From NCBI GenBank assembly GCA_021827285.1, contig JAKAWM010000079.1, positions 1-9,012 of the forward strand: DNA of 9,012 bases, in the 5' to 3' direction. The notes under the pieces were generated by a model. The model made no database searches. It was not told where the DNA came from and worked only from the letters and a program-made list of their open reading frames with translations. This DNA is from Actinomycetes bacterium. GTDB taxonomy: Bacteria > Actinomycetota > Acidimicrobiia > Acidimicrobiales > Palsa-688. This document shows positions 1 to 6,483 of the stretch, one piece after another (the first letter of the stretch is position 1; every line of letters starts with the position of its first letter). The position numbers and the translations under genes are program-made.

Positions 1-856
1 TCGTACCGTACAGTTCGAGCACGAGGCCGTTCTTGCGCCCGAGGGCCATCCTGGTGGCCTCCATCGTCACCATCGCCCCCCGACCCAGCCTGCCGAGCGC
101 TGCGCACGCGTCATCGACGCTGACCCGGCCCTTCTCCCCCGAGGAAGCACCGGCAGCCGATAGTCCCACGGCGCTTGAAGCGAGCGGGCGCTCCTTCACG
201 AAGGTCTCGAGCATAGAAGCCACCTCGGCGAACTCGTCGCCGCTAACAGACCGGACAAGGTCTACGACGTGGGCGAGCAGGTCGCCGAGCGCCCCGGACC
301 CGGCTTGCTCCGAGTCCAGCCGCCAGGTGAGGGGGAAGCTCGGGTCCACGAGCCAGTCCTGGAGGTAGGCGGCACGCACGTGGCGTAGCTCTCCGAGTCG
401 GCCCTCCCCCACCAGCCGCCGGGCGACCGCGATCGCGGGCACGCGCCGGTAGTTGAAGCCGACGCACGCGTACGCCCCCCCGGCGGCGGCCTCCTCGGCC
501 GCTCGGGCCAGCGAGCGCGCCTCCTCCAAGGTGTTGGCGAGGGGCTTCTCGCAGAGCACGTGCTTGCCGGCGGCGAGCGCACCAAGGGCCATTTCGGCGT
601 GCAACGCGCCCGGAGTACAAATGTCTACCAGGTCCACGTCATCGCGCTGGACCACCCGCGCCCAGTCGTCGCTCCACCCCGAGAAGCCGTAGCGCCTCGC
701 ATTGGCCTCGAGGGCTCCCCTGTCACGTCCGCACAGCACGGCGAGCTCCGGTCGCAACGGCCCGTTCCCAACCGCGGCAGCCCGCGCCCAGCCGAGGCTG
801 TGAGCGCGCCCCATAAACCCCTGGCCGATCACAGCGACCCTCAGTGCCTCGCTCAC
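1..856 (-). CDS. Gfo/Idh/MocA-family NAD(P)-dependent sugar/inositol dehydrogenase, 3' end cut by window edge
   Basis: This is the first 285 residues of an oxidoreductase that is still open at the left edge. The N-terminal Rossmann fold shows the dinucleotide motif GQGFMG at residues 11-16. The family signature EKPLA follows at 103-107, with K104 as the expected catalytic lysine. A second motif, LGDLLAHVVD (190-199), supplies D192 and H196 with the DxxxH spacing seen in inositol dehydrogenases. Together these give the K-D-H triad of an enzyme that oxidises or reduces a sugar hydroxyl in the cytoplasm. The GTG start at 856 was chosen because an AAGGAGG Shine-Dalgarno (864-870) sits seven bases upstream. 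It is the last minus-strand gene in the window, 242 bp after the binding-protein gene, so it may be co-transcribed or separately controlled. Codon use is very G+C-rich compared with the transporter genes. The family call is secure; the substrate cannot be read from sequence. Confidence 0.93.
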   Translation of the reverse strand, partial: MSEALRVAVIGQGFMGRAHSLGWARAAAVGNGPLRPELAVLCGRDRGALEANARRYGFSGWSDDWARVVQRDDVDLVDICTPGALHAEMALGALAAGKHVLCEKPLANTLEEARSLARAAEEAAAGGAYACVGFNYRRVPAIAVARRLVGEGRLGELRHVRAAYLQDWLVDPSFPLTWRLDSEQAGSGALGDLLAHVVDLVRSVSGDEFAEVASMLETFVKERPLASSAVGLSAAGASSGEKGRVSVDDACAALGRLGRGAMVTMEATRMALGRKNGLVLELYGT

Positions 857-927
857 GGTCCTTCCTCCTTCAGCGCCCCGGCTCGCAGGTCCACGGTAGC
901 CACCGCTGCGCCACCACCAACAAGATA

Positions 928-951
928 ATGCTCGGGCCCCGGCCCGAGCAT
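928..951 (-). terminator. Perfect inverted repeat, possible terminator or mRNA-processing hairpin
   Basis: ATGCTCGGGC at 928-937 is the exact reverse complement of 942-951, with a four-base loop, giving a G+C-rich 10-bp stem. In the minus-strand transcript it is followed by UAUCUUGUU, which is moderately U-rich but not a true U tract; on the plus strand no T run follows. It lies about 150 nt after the binding-protein stop and 71 nt before the dehydrogenase GTG. A weak terminator or attenuator between the two genes is the simplest reading. A protein-binding palindrome is the alternative. Confidence 0.45.
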
Positions 952-992
952 CCCGTAGCGGCTGCGTGGCGGCCAGCGTGAAAAGCCAGCGA

Positions 993-1031
993 GGCCGGGG
1001 CCGACGCCTACCTCCCGCGCCCACCCCGGCC
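993..1031 (-). repeat. Inverted repeat (8-bp arms) in the spacer after the binding-protein gene
   Basis: GGCCGGGG at 993-1000 is the exact reverse complement of CCCCGGCC at 1024-1031, with a 23-base loop. In the minus-strand transcript this would be the middle one of three hairpins between the binding-protein gene and the dehydrogenase gene. An all-G/C arm of this length can arise by chance in such G+C-rich sequence, so on its own it is weak evidence. Confidence 0.3.
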
Positions 1032-1039
1032 CGCACCTA

Positions 1040-1098
1040 CTGCGCTGGCCCCCACTTGGGCGGACCAGGTCTTCCCTGGGGGCCAACTACTGGCGCAG
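1040..1098 (-). terminator. Bulged hairpin directly after the binding-protein stop codon
   Basis: In the minus-strand RNA, CUGCGC starts at the base after the TAG stop (1098-1093) and pairs with GCGCAG at 1045-1040. UGGCCCCC (1085-1078) pairs with GGGGGCCA (1053-1046). A seven-base bulge (1092-1086) separates the two helices on the 5' side only, and the loop is about 24 bases. No U tract follows, so this is not a classical intrinsic terminator. A 3' stabilising hairpin that raises binding-protein mRNA over permease mRNA is plausible, because such proteins are needed in excess. Confidence 0.4.
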
Positions 1099-2361
1099 CT
1101 AGCCCTTCAGGATCGTCTTGATCTGGCTCGCTGCGGTGTCCAACGCCGACTTCACGCTTGCAGTTCCCGCAATCGCGGAATCTATGGCGGTCCAGGTCGC
1201 CTGAGACATCTTGGCGTACTTCACACCCAACACGTTCGCCCTTGGGATCGCGTTCAGGGTCTCGTTGACGAACACCTTCCACTCAGGGCCGGCCTGCTTT
1301 ATGAACACCTTGGCAACGCTCGGCTTCGGAGGCATGTACCCGAACACCTTCGCCATGTACAGCTCCTCCGATGGCTTCTGCAGGCCTTGTATGAACTTGA
1401 AAGACATCTCCTGCTCAGCCTTGGTACCGCTATTGCTCACCATGTAATCCTCGCCGCCCAGCGGCGCCACGACCTTCTGGCCAGGCACACGTACCGGTAC
1501 GGGGACGAGCCCGAACTGCTTGCCGTAATACCACCCCGCAGCGTTGAGGTTGGAGAAGTTCCATGGCCCGTTGACCTCCATGGCGGCTTTGCCGTGGATG
1601 AACTGGTCAATGGCATCGGGGCTCTGGCTCCAGTTGAGACAAGCCTTTGAGGCGGAACCGTCCTTTATGAAGTTCACCCAGAGGTCAAGTGCCTGCTGGG
1701 CCGGCTTGCCCGACAAGTTGGCCAAAGAGCCCCCGTTGCTCCAAAGGAAAGGCTCCCACTGCCAGGTGGTGTCCTCAGCCGGTTCAGCCGTCAACGCGAT
1801 CCCGTAATGGCTCTTGGTCGTGAGCTTCTTCGCGTCAGCCCTCATCTGCGCCCATGTCGTCGGGGGGCTTAGGTGCGCAGCTTTAAACATAGCGATGTTG
1901 TAGAACAAAGCGATCGAGTTGGACCCTGCCACGGGCAAGGCATAGTACTTACCGTTGAACAGGCCCTCGTCTATTATACCCTTGAAGTACCCCTTGGCGC
2001 TGAAGCCCTTGAAACTGCTGAGGGGCAGCATTTCGCCCGTCGCGATCATGTCCGGCACAAATGGGTTGTCGACCATCACTATATTGGGCAAATCGCGGGC
2101 GGAGGCGTCGGTAAGAAGTTTCGTATCGTAGGTCCCAAATGGCGAGTGCGAAAGAACTACCTTAACTCCTGGGTTGGCAGCCTCAAACTGCTTGACGTAG
2201 GCGCTTAGCGCCTTGAGCTGGCCAACCGTGGAAAAGTAGTCTATTTCGGTGAGGGTCATCGAAGTCGAAGCAGACGCGGTCACCTGCGACAACCCCACAA
2301 CGGCCACTGTGGCGGCCGCGAAGGCTGCGAGCCCGCGGTGCCTTTTCTCGAGTGGGTTCAT
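1099..2361 (-). CDS. ABC transporter family-1 sugar-binding protein (MalE/UgpB-like), Sec-secreted, no lipobox
   Basis: This 420-residue protein would capture an oligosaccharide outside the membrane and deliver it to the two permeases encoded just upstream. The N-terminus is a Sec-type signal: a basic stretch (KRHR, residues 6-9), a hydrophobic core (about 11-24) and an ASA cleavage motif at 29-31. There is no cysteine near this site; the only obvious one is C241. The mature part has the family-1 layout, including EAANPGVKV (60-68), ALPVAGSNSIALFYN (141-155) and GKAAMEVNGPW (257-267). The ATG at 2361 has AAGGAG eight to nine bases upstream. The gene follows permease 2 after 197 bp and probably has its own promoter as well. 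Its base composition is clearly lower in G+C and richer in lysine codons than the dehydrogenase gene. Family assignment is firm. The ligand is unknown; context suggests a plant-derived oligosaccharide. Confidence 0.95.
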   Translation of the reverse strand: MNPLEKRHRGLAAFAAATVAVVGLSQVTASASTSMTLTEIDYFSTVGQLKALSAYVKQFEAANPGVKVVLSHSPFGTYDTKLLTDASARDLPNIVMVDNPFVPDMIATGEMLPLSSFKGFSAKGYFKGIIDEGLFNGKYYALPVAGSNSIALFYNIAMFKAAHLSPPTTWAQMRADAKKLTTKSHYGIALTAEPAEDTTWQWEPFLWSNGGSLANLSGKPAQQALDLWVNFIKDGSASKACLNWSQSPDAIDQFIHGKAAMEVNGPWNFSNLNAAGWYYGKQFGLVPVPVRVPGQKVVAPLGGEDYMVSNSGTKAEQEMSFKFIQGLQKPSEELYMAKVFGYMPPKPSVAKVFIKQAGPEWKVFVNETLNAIPRANVLGVKYAKMSQATWTAIDSAIAGTASVKSALDTAASQIKTILKG

Positions 2362-2420
2362 TGATGGTTCTCCTTTTCTTTACGCTAGTGGAAGAACTTA
2401 ATGTAACCGATGAAACTGTC

Positions 2421-2449
2421 AGTCTACCCCAAACCCTGCTTACGTGAAA
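2421..2449 (-). promoter_or_regulatory. Candidate internal promoter for the binding-protein gene
   Basis: On the minus strand TTTCAC (2449-2444) and TAGACT (2426-2421) are separated by 17 bases. The -10 fits the actinobacterial TANNNT pattern, but the -35 is poor. It would give a leader of about 50-55 nt with a good Shine-Dalgarno before the ATG at 2361. A small inverted repeat, GTGGT-N4-ACCAC (2464-2477), lies just upstream. The 197-bp spacer (2362-2558) holds no convincing gene. An extra promoter here would fit the need for more binding protein than permease. Confidence 0.35.
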
Positions 2450-2558
2450 CACACCGTTATGCTGTGGTGCCTACCACCCCTTTCATTACCATGCCCCCCT
2501 AAACGACGTCTCGTGTGCTCGGCGGCCCGTCCCAACAGCGCCGTAGCCTGTTCCAAGG

Positions 2559-3392
2559 TCACCCCACTACCGAACCAGCCGTGAGGCCACTCGCAATGTA
2601 GCGCTGCGCCACCACCAGCATCACCGCAGCCGGCACTATCGCGAACACCACTGACGCCATCACCGCACCCCAGTCCTGCGTGAAGTTGCCCAGATAGGTA
2701 TAGATCGCCAAAGTGATCGGTTCGACTGTCGTCCCGTTTAAGACGGTCAAGGCAAAAATAAAGTCCCCCCAACCGTTCAAGAACGCGAACACCATAACAG
2801 TTATCACGGCAGAGCGCCCAAGTGGTACCACGATACGAAGGAAGGTCTGCCACTCGGTAGCACCATCGACCCTCGCTGCCTGCATTACCTCGTTAGGCAG
2901 GCTGAAGAAAAACGCACGTAACACCAAGATGGCGAAAGGTATGGCGTAGGTGCCGTCGGCGAGGATCAGGCCGGGGTACGAGTTGAGCAGGTGGATCCAG
3001 TGAAAGACCTTGAACAACGATGTGGCGATGACGATCGACGGGACTATCTGAGCCACGAGCAGCGCACTGACCAGTACAACCGTCACCCGCAAGGGGTACT
3101 TCGCCAGTGCATAGGCAGCTGGTACCGCCACAACCAAGGCCAACACGGCTGTCCCCACGCCAACGATGAGGCTGGTGAGCAGGTGGCCGGCCTGGGCCTG
3201 CAGCACCACCTGATAGTTCTGGAGGGTCGCGGCGTGCGGCAGGAAATAGTAGGTGTTCCCGAGCAAGGTCAGAGTTGTCTCAAACGAGGCGACGACCACG
3301 GCGTAGACGGGGAACAGCACCACTACCAGGGAAGCCATAGCCCCGACGGTGCACAGCAGCCGTAGGGTTCGCGACCTCTCCAGACGGGTCAT
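2559..3392 (-). CDS. Sugar ABC transporter permease 2 (MalG/UgpE-like)
   Basis: This 277-residue inner-membrane protein forms half of the translocation channel for the sugar importer. It has about six hydrophobic segments, beginning near residues 13-36, 70-95, 103-125 and 146-163. The cytoplasmic EAA loop that docks the ATPase is visible as VMQAARVDGATEWQTF (169-184), with A172-A173 and D176-G177 in the conserved positions and VVP near 188-190. The start at 3392 is preferred over the ATG at 3455, which would put a 21-residue non-membrane extension inside the previous gene. The chosen ATG overlaps the permease 1 stop as ATGA (3392-3389) and has GGAG seven bases upstream, so the two permeases should be translationally coupled and made in equal amounts. 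The gene ends at a TGA, followed by 197 bp before the binding-protein gene. Confidence 0.94.
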   Translation of the reverse strand: MTRLERSRTLRLLCTVGAMASLVVVLFPVYAVVVASFETTLTLLGNTYYFLPHAATLQNYQVVLQAQAGHLLTSLIVGVGTAVLALVVAVPAAYALAKYPLRVTVVLVSALLVAQIVPSIVIATSLFKVFHWIHLLNSYPGLILADGTYAIPFAILVLRAFFFSLPNEVMQAARVDGATEWQTFLRIVVPLGRSAVITVMVFAFLNGWGDFIFALTVLNGTTVEPITLAIYTYLGNFTQDWGAVMASVVFAIVPAAVMLVVAQRYIASGLTAGSVVG

Positions 3393-4396
3393 CTTGCCGC
3401 TCCGGTGCTGCGCCTCAAGGAATCCCGGCTGAGCCAAAGGTAGACGGGGGCACAAATTAACGCCAGCACCAGCAGCACGTTGTTGAGCGCTGCGCCTTCG
3501 CCGAAGATGAACTGCTGGAACGACAGGTTATAGGACCATGTCGTAATGAGTTGCGTCGCATTGGCAGGGCCCCCGCCAGTGAGCGCGACAACGAGGTCGA
3601 ACACTTTTACGGTGAACACGAACCCCAAAAGCACGGTCACCTCGATAACGGGGAGGATGATAGGCACTATGACCAGGCGGAGCCTCTGCCAGGGACCGGC
3701 ACCGTCCATGACGGCCGCCTCCTTCACCTCGATGGGGATGTCTTGAAGGCCGCTGTAGAGGAGCAGGAAAAAAAAGGGCACCCCGAGCCAGATGTTCGCG
3801 ATGAGGATGGTGAGCAGCCCCAACTGGGGCGTCTCCAGCCAGTCAATTGGGTGGTGCGCCAAGCCGATGTCGAGGAGGATTTGGTTGACCGCCCCTCCTT
3901 CGAGCTGGAACAGGAACTTAAAGATCACGCCGGTCACGAGGAGCGGGACAAGCCAAGGGACAATGATGAGGGAGCGCCCAATTGTCCGCCCGGGGAAGCG
4001 TAGGCTAAAAAGAAGTGCGAGTGTGAACCCAATTATGAACTGGCCAATAAGAGACCCCGCCGTGAACTCGAAAGTGTGGATGATGGCGCTTTGGGTGGTC
4101 GGGTCGCTAAGAATGAAGCGATAGTTGGCAAGGCCAGCAAATGGGGCCGTGAAACTGGCTATGGTCTCGGGAGAGCTTTCCTCGAAGCTCAACATGACGT
4201 TGTAAGCTATAGGCAAGGCGAACGCGAAGAGCAGGTACAATATAGCGGGCGCCAGGAACAGCCAGCCCGCGAGCTGCCGACGCCGCCCAGCCGTGAGCTG
4301 CCCCCTCCCAGAACGTGCGCTTGGCCCTAGCTCGTCGTTTTGGCGCGCAATGTCTGCGTCCGCGCCAACGCCAGTTGCTGCTCTCACACCGGCCAT
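3389..4396 (-). CDS. Sugar ABC transporter permease 1 (MalF/UgpA-like)
   Basis: This 335-residue inner-membrane protein is the partner of permease 2. After a charged cytoplasmic N-terminus, the first membrane segment spans about residues 42-66; further ones lie near 113-131, 141-163, 194-214, 246-272 and 303-322. The EAA loop is clear: VKEAAVMDGAGPWQRL (224-239), ending at the conserved P249. It also has the GGGPANAT motif (274-281) common between late membrane segments in MalF/UgpA proteins. The open frame reaches back to an ATG at 4549, but that would overlap the GH31 gene by 98 bp and add 51 residues of non-family sequence. The ATG at 4396, preceded by GGAAGGG about nine bases upstream, is therefore chosen, leaving a 55-bp gap after GH31. 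Function as sugar importer permease is certain at family level; the sugar is not. Confidence 0.93.
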   Translation of the reverse strand: MAGVRAATGVGADADIARQNDELGPSARSGRGQLTAGRRRQLAGWLFLAPAILYLLFAFALPIAYNVMLSFEESSPETIASFTAPFAGLANYRFILSDPTTQSAIIHTFEFTAGSLIGQFIIGFTLALLFSLRFPGRTIGRSLIIVPWLVPLLVTGVIFKFLFQLEGGAVNQILLDIGLAHHPIDWLETPQLGLLTILIANIWLGVPFFFLLLYSGLQDIPIEVKEAAVMDGAGPWQRLRLVIVPIILPVIEVTVLLGFVFTVKVFDLVVALTGGGPANATQLITTWSYNLSFQQFIFGEGAALNNVLLVLALICAPVYLWLSRDSLRRSTGAAR

Positions 4397-4451
4397 GTCA
4401 TCGGGCCCTTCCCATGCCGGGAGCCGAAATGTCGACCACTTTGTCTCCAGG

Positions 4452-6467
4452 CTATTTCCGGTCAGCCAGGGTCTGCAAGGCACCCCCCCGTCGCAGGTAG
4501 ACTGGTACGCGCTCGAAGGGTGCCGCGGCCGTAAACCAGCCAGTGTCATTCACTGGTTCCCCGGTCCAGGCGTCGAGCCAGTCCGCCCCCTCCGGCAGGT
4601 AGACCTCACGGCTGAGAGCGCCTGGCCGGGTGACGGGGGCAACAAGCACGTCCGGGCCGAACATGTACTCGTCGCGTACCTCCCAGGCCTCTGGCTCGTC
4701 TGGGAACTCCAAAAACAGAGCGCGCATAGGCGGGAGGCCGGTAGCACTGGCTGTCGCCATCTGGGCCATCACGTACGGGCGTAACCGTTCACGCAGGGCG
4801 AGCTGTTCACGGATTATCCCGTACGCCTCGTCGCCGAAGGACCACACCTCATTTGGGCCTCCCGTCTGGCCCGAGCCGACGAGGGGGCCAGGCTCGCGCA
4901 CACCGTGCAGCCTGAACAGGGGACAAAATACACCGAACTGGAACCAGCGTACGATGAGCTCCCTGAAGTAGGCCGAGCCCGGGTCACCTCCCCTAAACCC
5001 GCCGATGTCGGTGGTCCACCAGGGAATGCCGGAGATGCCCATGTTCAGTCCGGCGGGTACCTGGGCCGCAAGTGCTTCAAAGGTCGAATCGATGTCGCCT
5101 GACCATACGGCCGCCCCATAGCGCTGGCTACCCGCCCAGGCCGACCGGCACAGCAGCAGGGGGTCCTTTTCCTCTTCGGCCACCAAGCTCTCGTAAAACC
5201 CGCGGGCGTGCTCTCTCGGGTAAACGTTTTGTACTTCGGTACCGGGGCCCAAATAGTACAGTGCGCTTTCGGGGTCCTCAGGGCGCGTTTCCGGTTCGCA
5301 CGCGTCCAGCCAAAATGCCCGGATACCGTAACGGCGGTAACCCTCGGTCACCTTATGCCAGACGTACCGGCGCGCCTCAGGGTTAGTCGCGTCGTAGTAA
5401 CGCACAAATGTCCGGCCATCAGATCCCTTGTCCCAGAAGGGTAGGTGCAGAGGCAAGCCTCGTATATTTCCCACGAGGAAGCCTCGTTTGTCCATCTCGG
5501 CATAGTTCTCACTGGCAGGGTTCACGGTTGGCCAGACCGACACCATCACCTCGATGCCCAACGCCCTCAGCTCATCGACCATGGCTTGAGGGTCCGGCCA
5601 CTCAGCCGGGTCGAATTTCCATTCACCTTGGCGGGTCCAATGGAAGTAGTCGATCACGATGACCGAGAGCGGGAGGCCCCGGCGCTTGTGCTCACGGGCC
5701 ACCTCGAGGAGCTCCTGCTGCGTCCGGTAGCGCAGTTTCGACTGCCAAAAGCCGCTCGCCCACTCAGGCATCATGGGGGCCAACCCGGTCATGGTCGAAT
5801 AACGGCTGACGATCTCGGCGGGCGTGAGGCCCGCAGTCACCCAATAGTCGATCTGGTGAGCCCCCTCTGCCACCCACCTCGTACGGTTGGCAGCGAGCTC
5901 GACGCGGCTCACACCCGGCATGTTCCACAAGAACCCATAACCCCGGTTGGAAAGGGCGAAAGGTATACAAACCTCGGTGTTGCGTTGGACCAGGTCGATC
6001 ACAGTACCCTTTTGGTCCAACAAGCCGTGCTGGTGCTGGCCCAGCCCGTAGATACGCTCGCCCGGGAAGGCGTCGAATGTGACCTCGCAGCGGTAGAGGC
6101 TACTGCTACTAATGCCATAGCGGCGGGGTGGGGGCGAGGCGAAATGGGAGGGGCGCTCGCCAAATAGCTCGCTGTCACCACCCCCGCCAAGAAACCGCAC
6201 CAAGGGCGGGGAGGGGAAATCCCCGCTACTGCGGTCCAGCACCTCGACCACGAGCCTGCCGTTGCGCACGCGCGCTCGGTCACCAGAGATCTCGACCCTC
6301 GCTTGGGTAGGCCCGGCCTCGCCCAAGGCGCTCCCGGGTGTCTCAGCCGTGGACGGCCCGAGCGTGGAGCGCACCCGCGCGCTATGGTCTCCCCACGCTT
6401 CGACCCGGACCACTTCCTGGCCCTCGTATACCGTGACGCCGGACCTGTCGCCCACAAAGGTTGCCAT
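4452..6467 (-). CDS. GH31-family alpha-glycosidase, probable cytoplasmic alpha-xylosidase or alpha-glucosidase
   Basis: The 671-residue enzyme is a retaining glycosidase that removes terminal alpha-linked xylose or glucose. The N-terminal beta-sandwich (about 1-220) is followed by the catalytic barrel, with ASGFWQSKLRYRTQQELL (237-254) and DYFHWTRQGEWKFDPAEWP (273-291). The nucleophile is D388 in FWLDACEPE and the acid/base should be D458 in WSGDID. The family motif TDIGGF is at 486-491. A C-terminal beta domain with FGPDVLVAPV (603-612) closes the protein. There is no signal peptide, so it works on imported oligosaccharides. The ATG at 6467 has GAGGA seven bases upstream and lies only 16 bp after the GH127 stop, indicating one operon. 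The barrel sequence (WKFDP, SVWPTVNP, WLDACEPE) resembles alpha-xylosidase-type members more than starch-type ones, but alpha-glucosidase or transglycosylase activity cannot be excluded. Confidence 0.93.
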   Translation of the reverse strand: MATFVGDRSGVTVYEGQEVVRVEAWGDHSARVRSTLGPSTAETPGSALGEAGPTQARVEISGDRARVRNGRLVVEVLDRSSGDFPSPPLVRFLGGGGDSELFGERPSHFASPPPRRYGISSSSLYRCEVTFDAFPGERIYGLGQHQHGLLDQKGTVIDLVQRNTEVCIPFALSNRGYGFLWNMPGVSRVELAANRTRWVAEGAHQIDYWVTAGLTPAEIVSRYSTMTGLAPMMPEWASGFWQSKLRYRTQQELLEVAREHKRRGLPLSVIVIDYFHWTRQGEWKFDPAEWPDPQAMVDELRALGIEVMVSVWPTVNPASENYAEMDKRGFLVGNIRGLPLHLPFWDKGSDGRTFVRYYDATNPEARRYVWHKVTEGYRRYGIRAFWLDACEPETRPEDPESALYYLGPGTEVQNVYPREHARGFYESLVAEEEKDPLLLCRSAWAGSQRYGAAVWSGDIDSTFEALAAQVPAGLNMGISGIPWWTTDIGGFRGGDPGSAYFRELIVRWFQFGVFCPLFRLHGVREPGPLVGSGQTGGPNEVWSFGDEAYGIIREQLALRERLRPYVMAQMATASATGLPPMRALFLEFPDEPEAWEVRDEYMFGPDVLVAPVTRPGALSREVYLPEGADWLDAWTGEPVNDTGWFTAAAPFERVPVYLRRGGALQTLADRK

Positions 6468-6483
6468 TTCGTTTTCCTCGCCC

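Noticed and set aside
853..1086. A short minus-strand frame in the gap between the binding-protein and dehydrogenase genes
   Set aside because: Its sequence is made of the inverted repeats and runs into the dehydrogenase ribosome site in another frame. No family features are visible.
3393..3455. N-terminal extension of permease 2 to the ATG at 3455
   Set aside because: It lies within permease 1; the ATGA overlap at 3389-3392 with GGAG upstream is a much better start.
4397..4549. N-terminal extension of permease 1 to the ATG at 4549
   Set aside because: It would overlap GH31 by 98 bp and add 51 residues unlike the family; the ATG at 4396 has a suitable ribosome site and gives the usual permease length.
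5445..6167. A 240-codon plus-strand frame inside the GH31 gene
   Set aside because: Fully antisense to conserved GH31 domain sequence, with no ribosome site or domain of its own.
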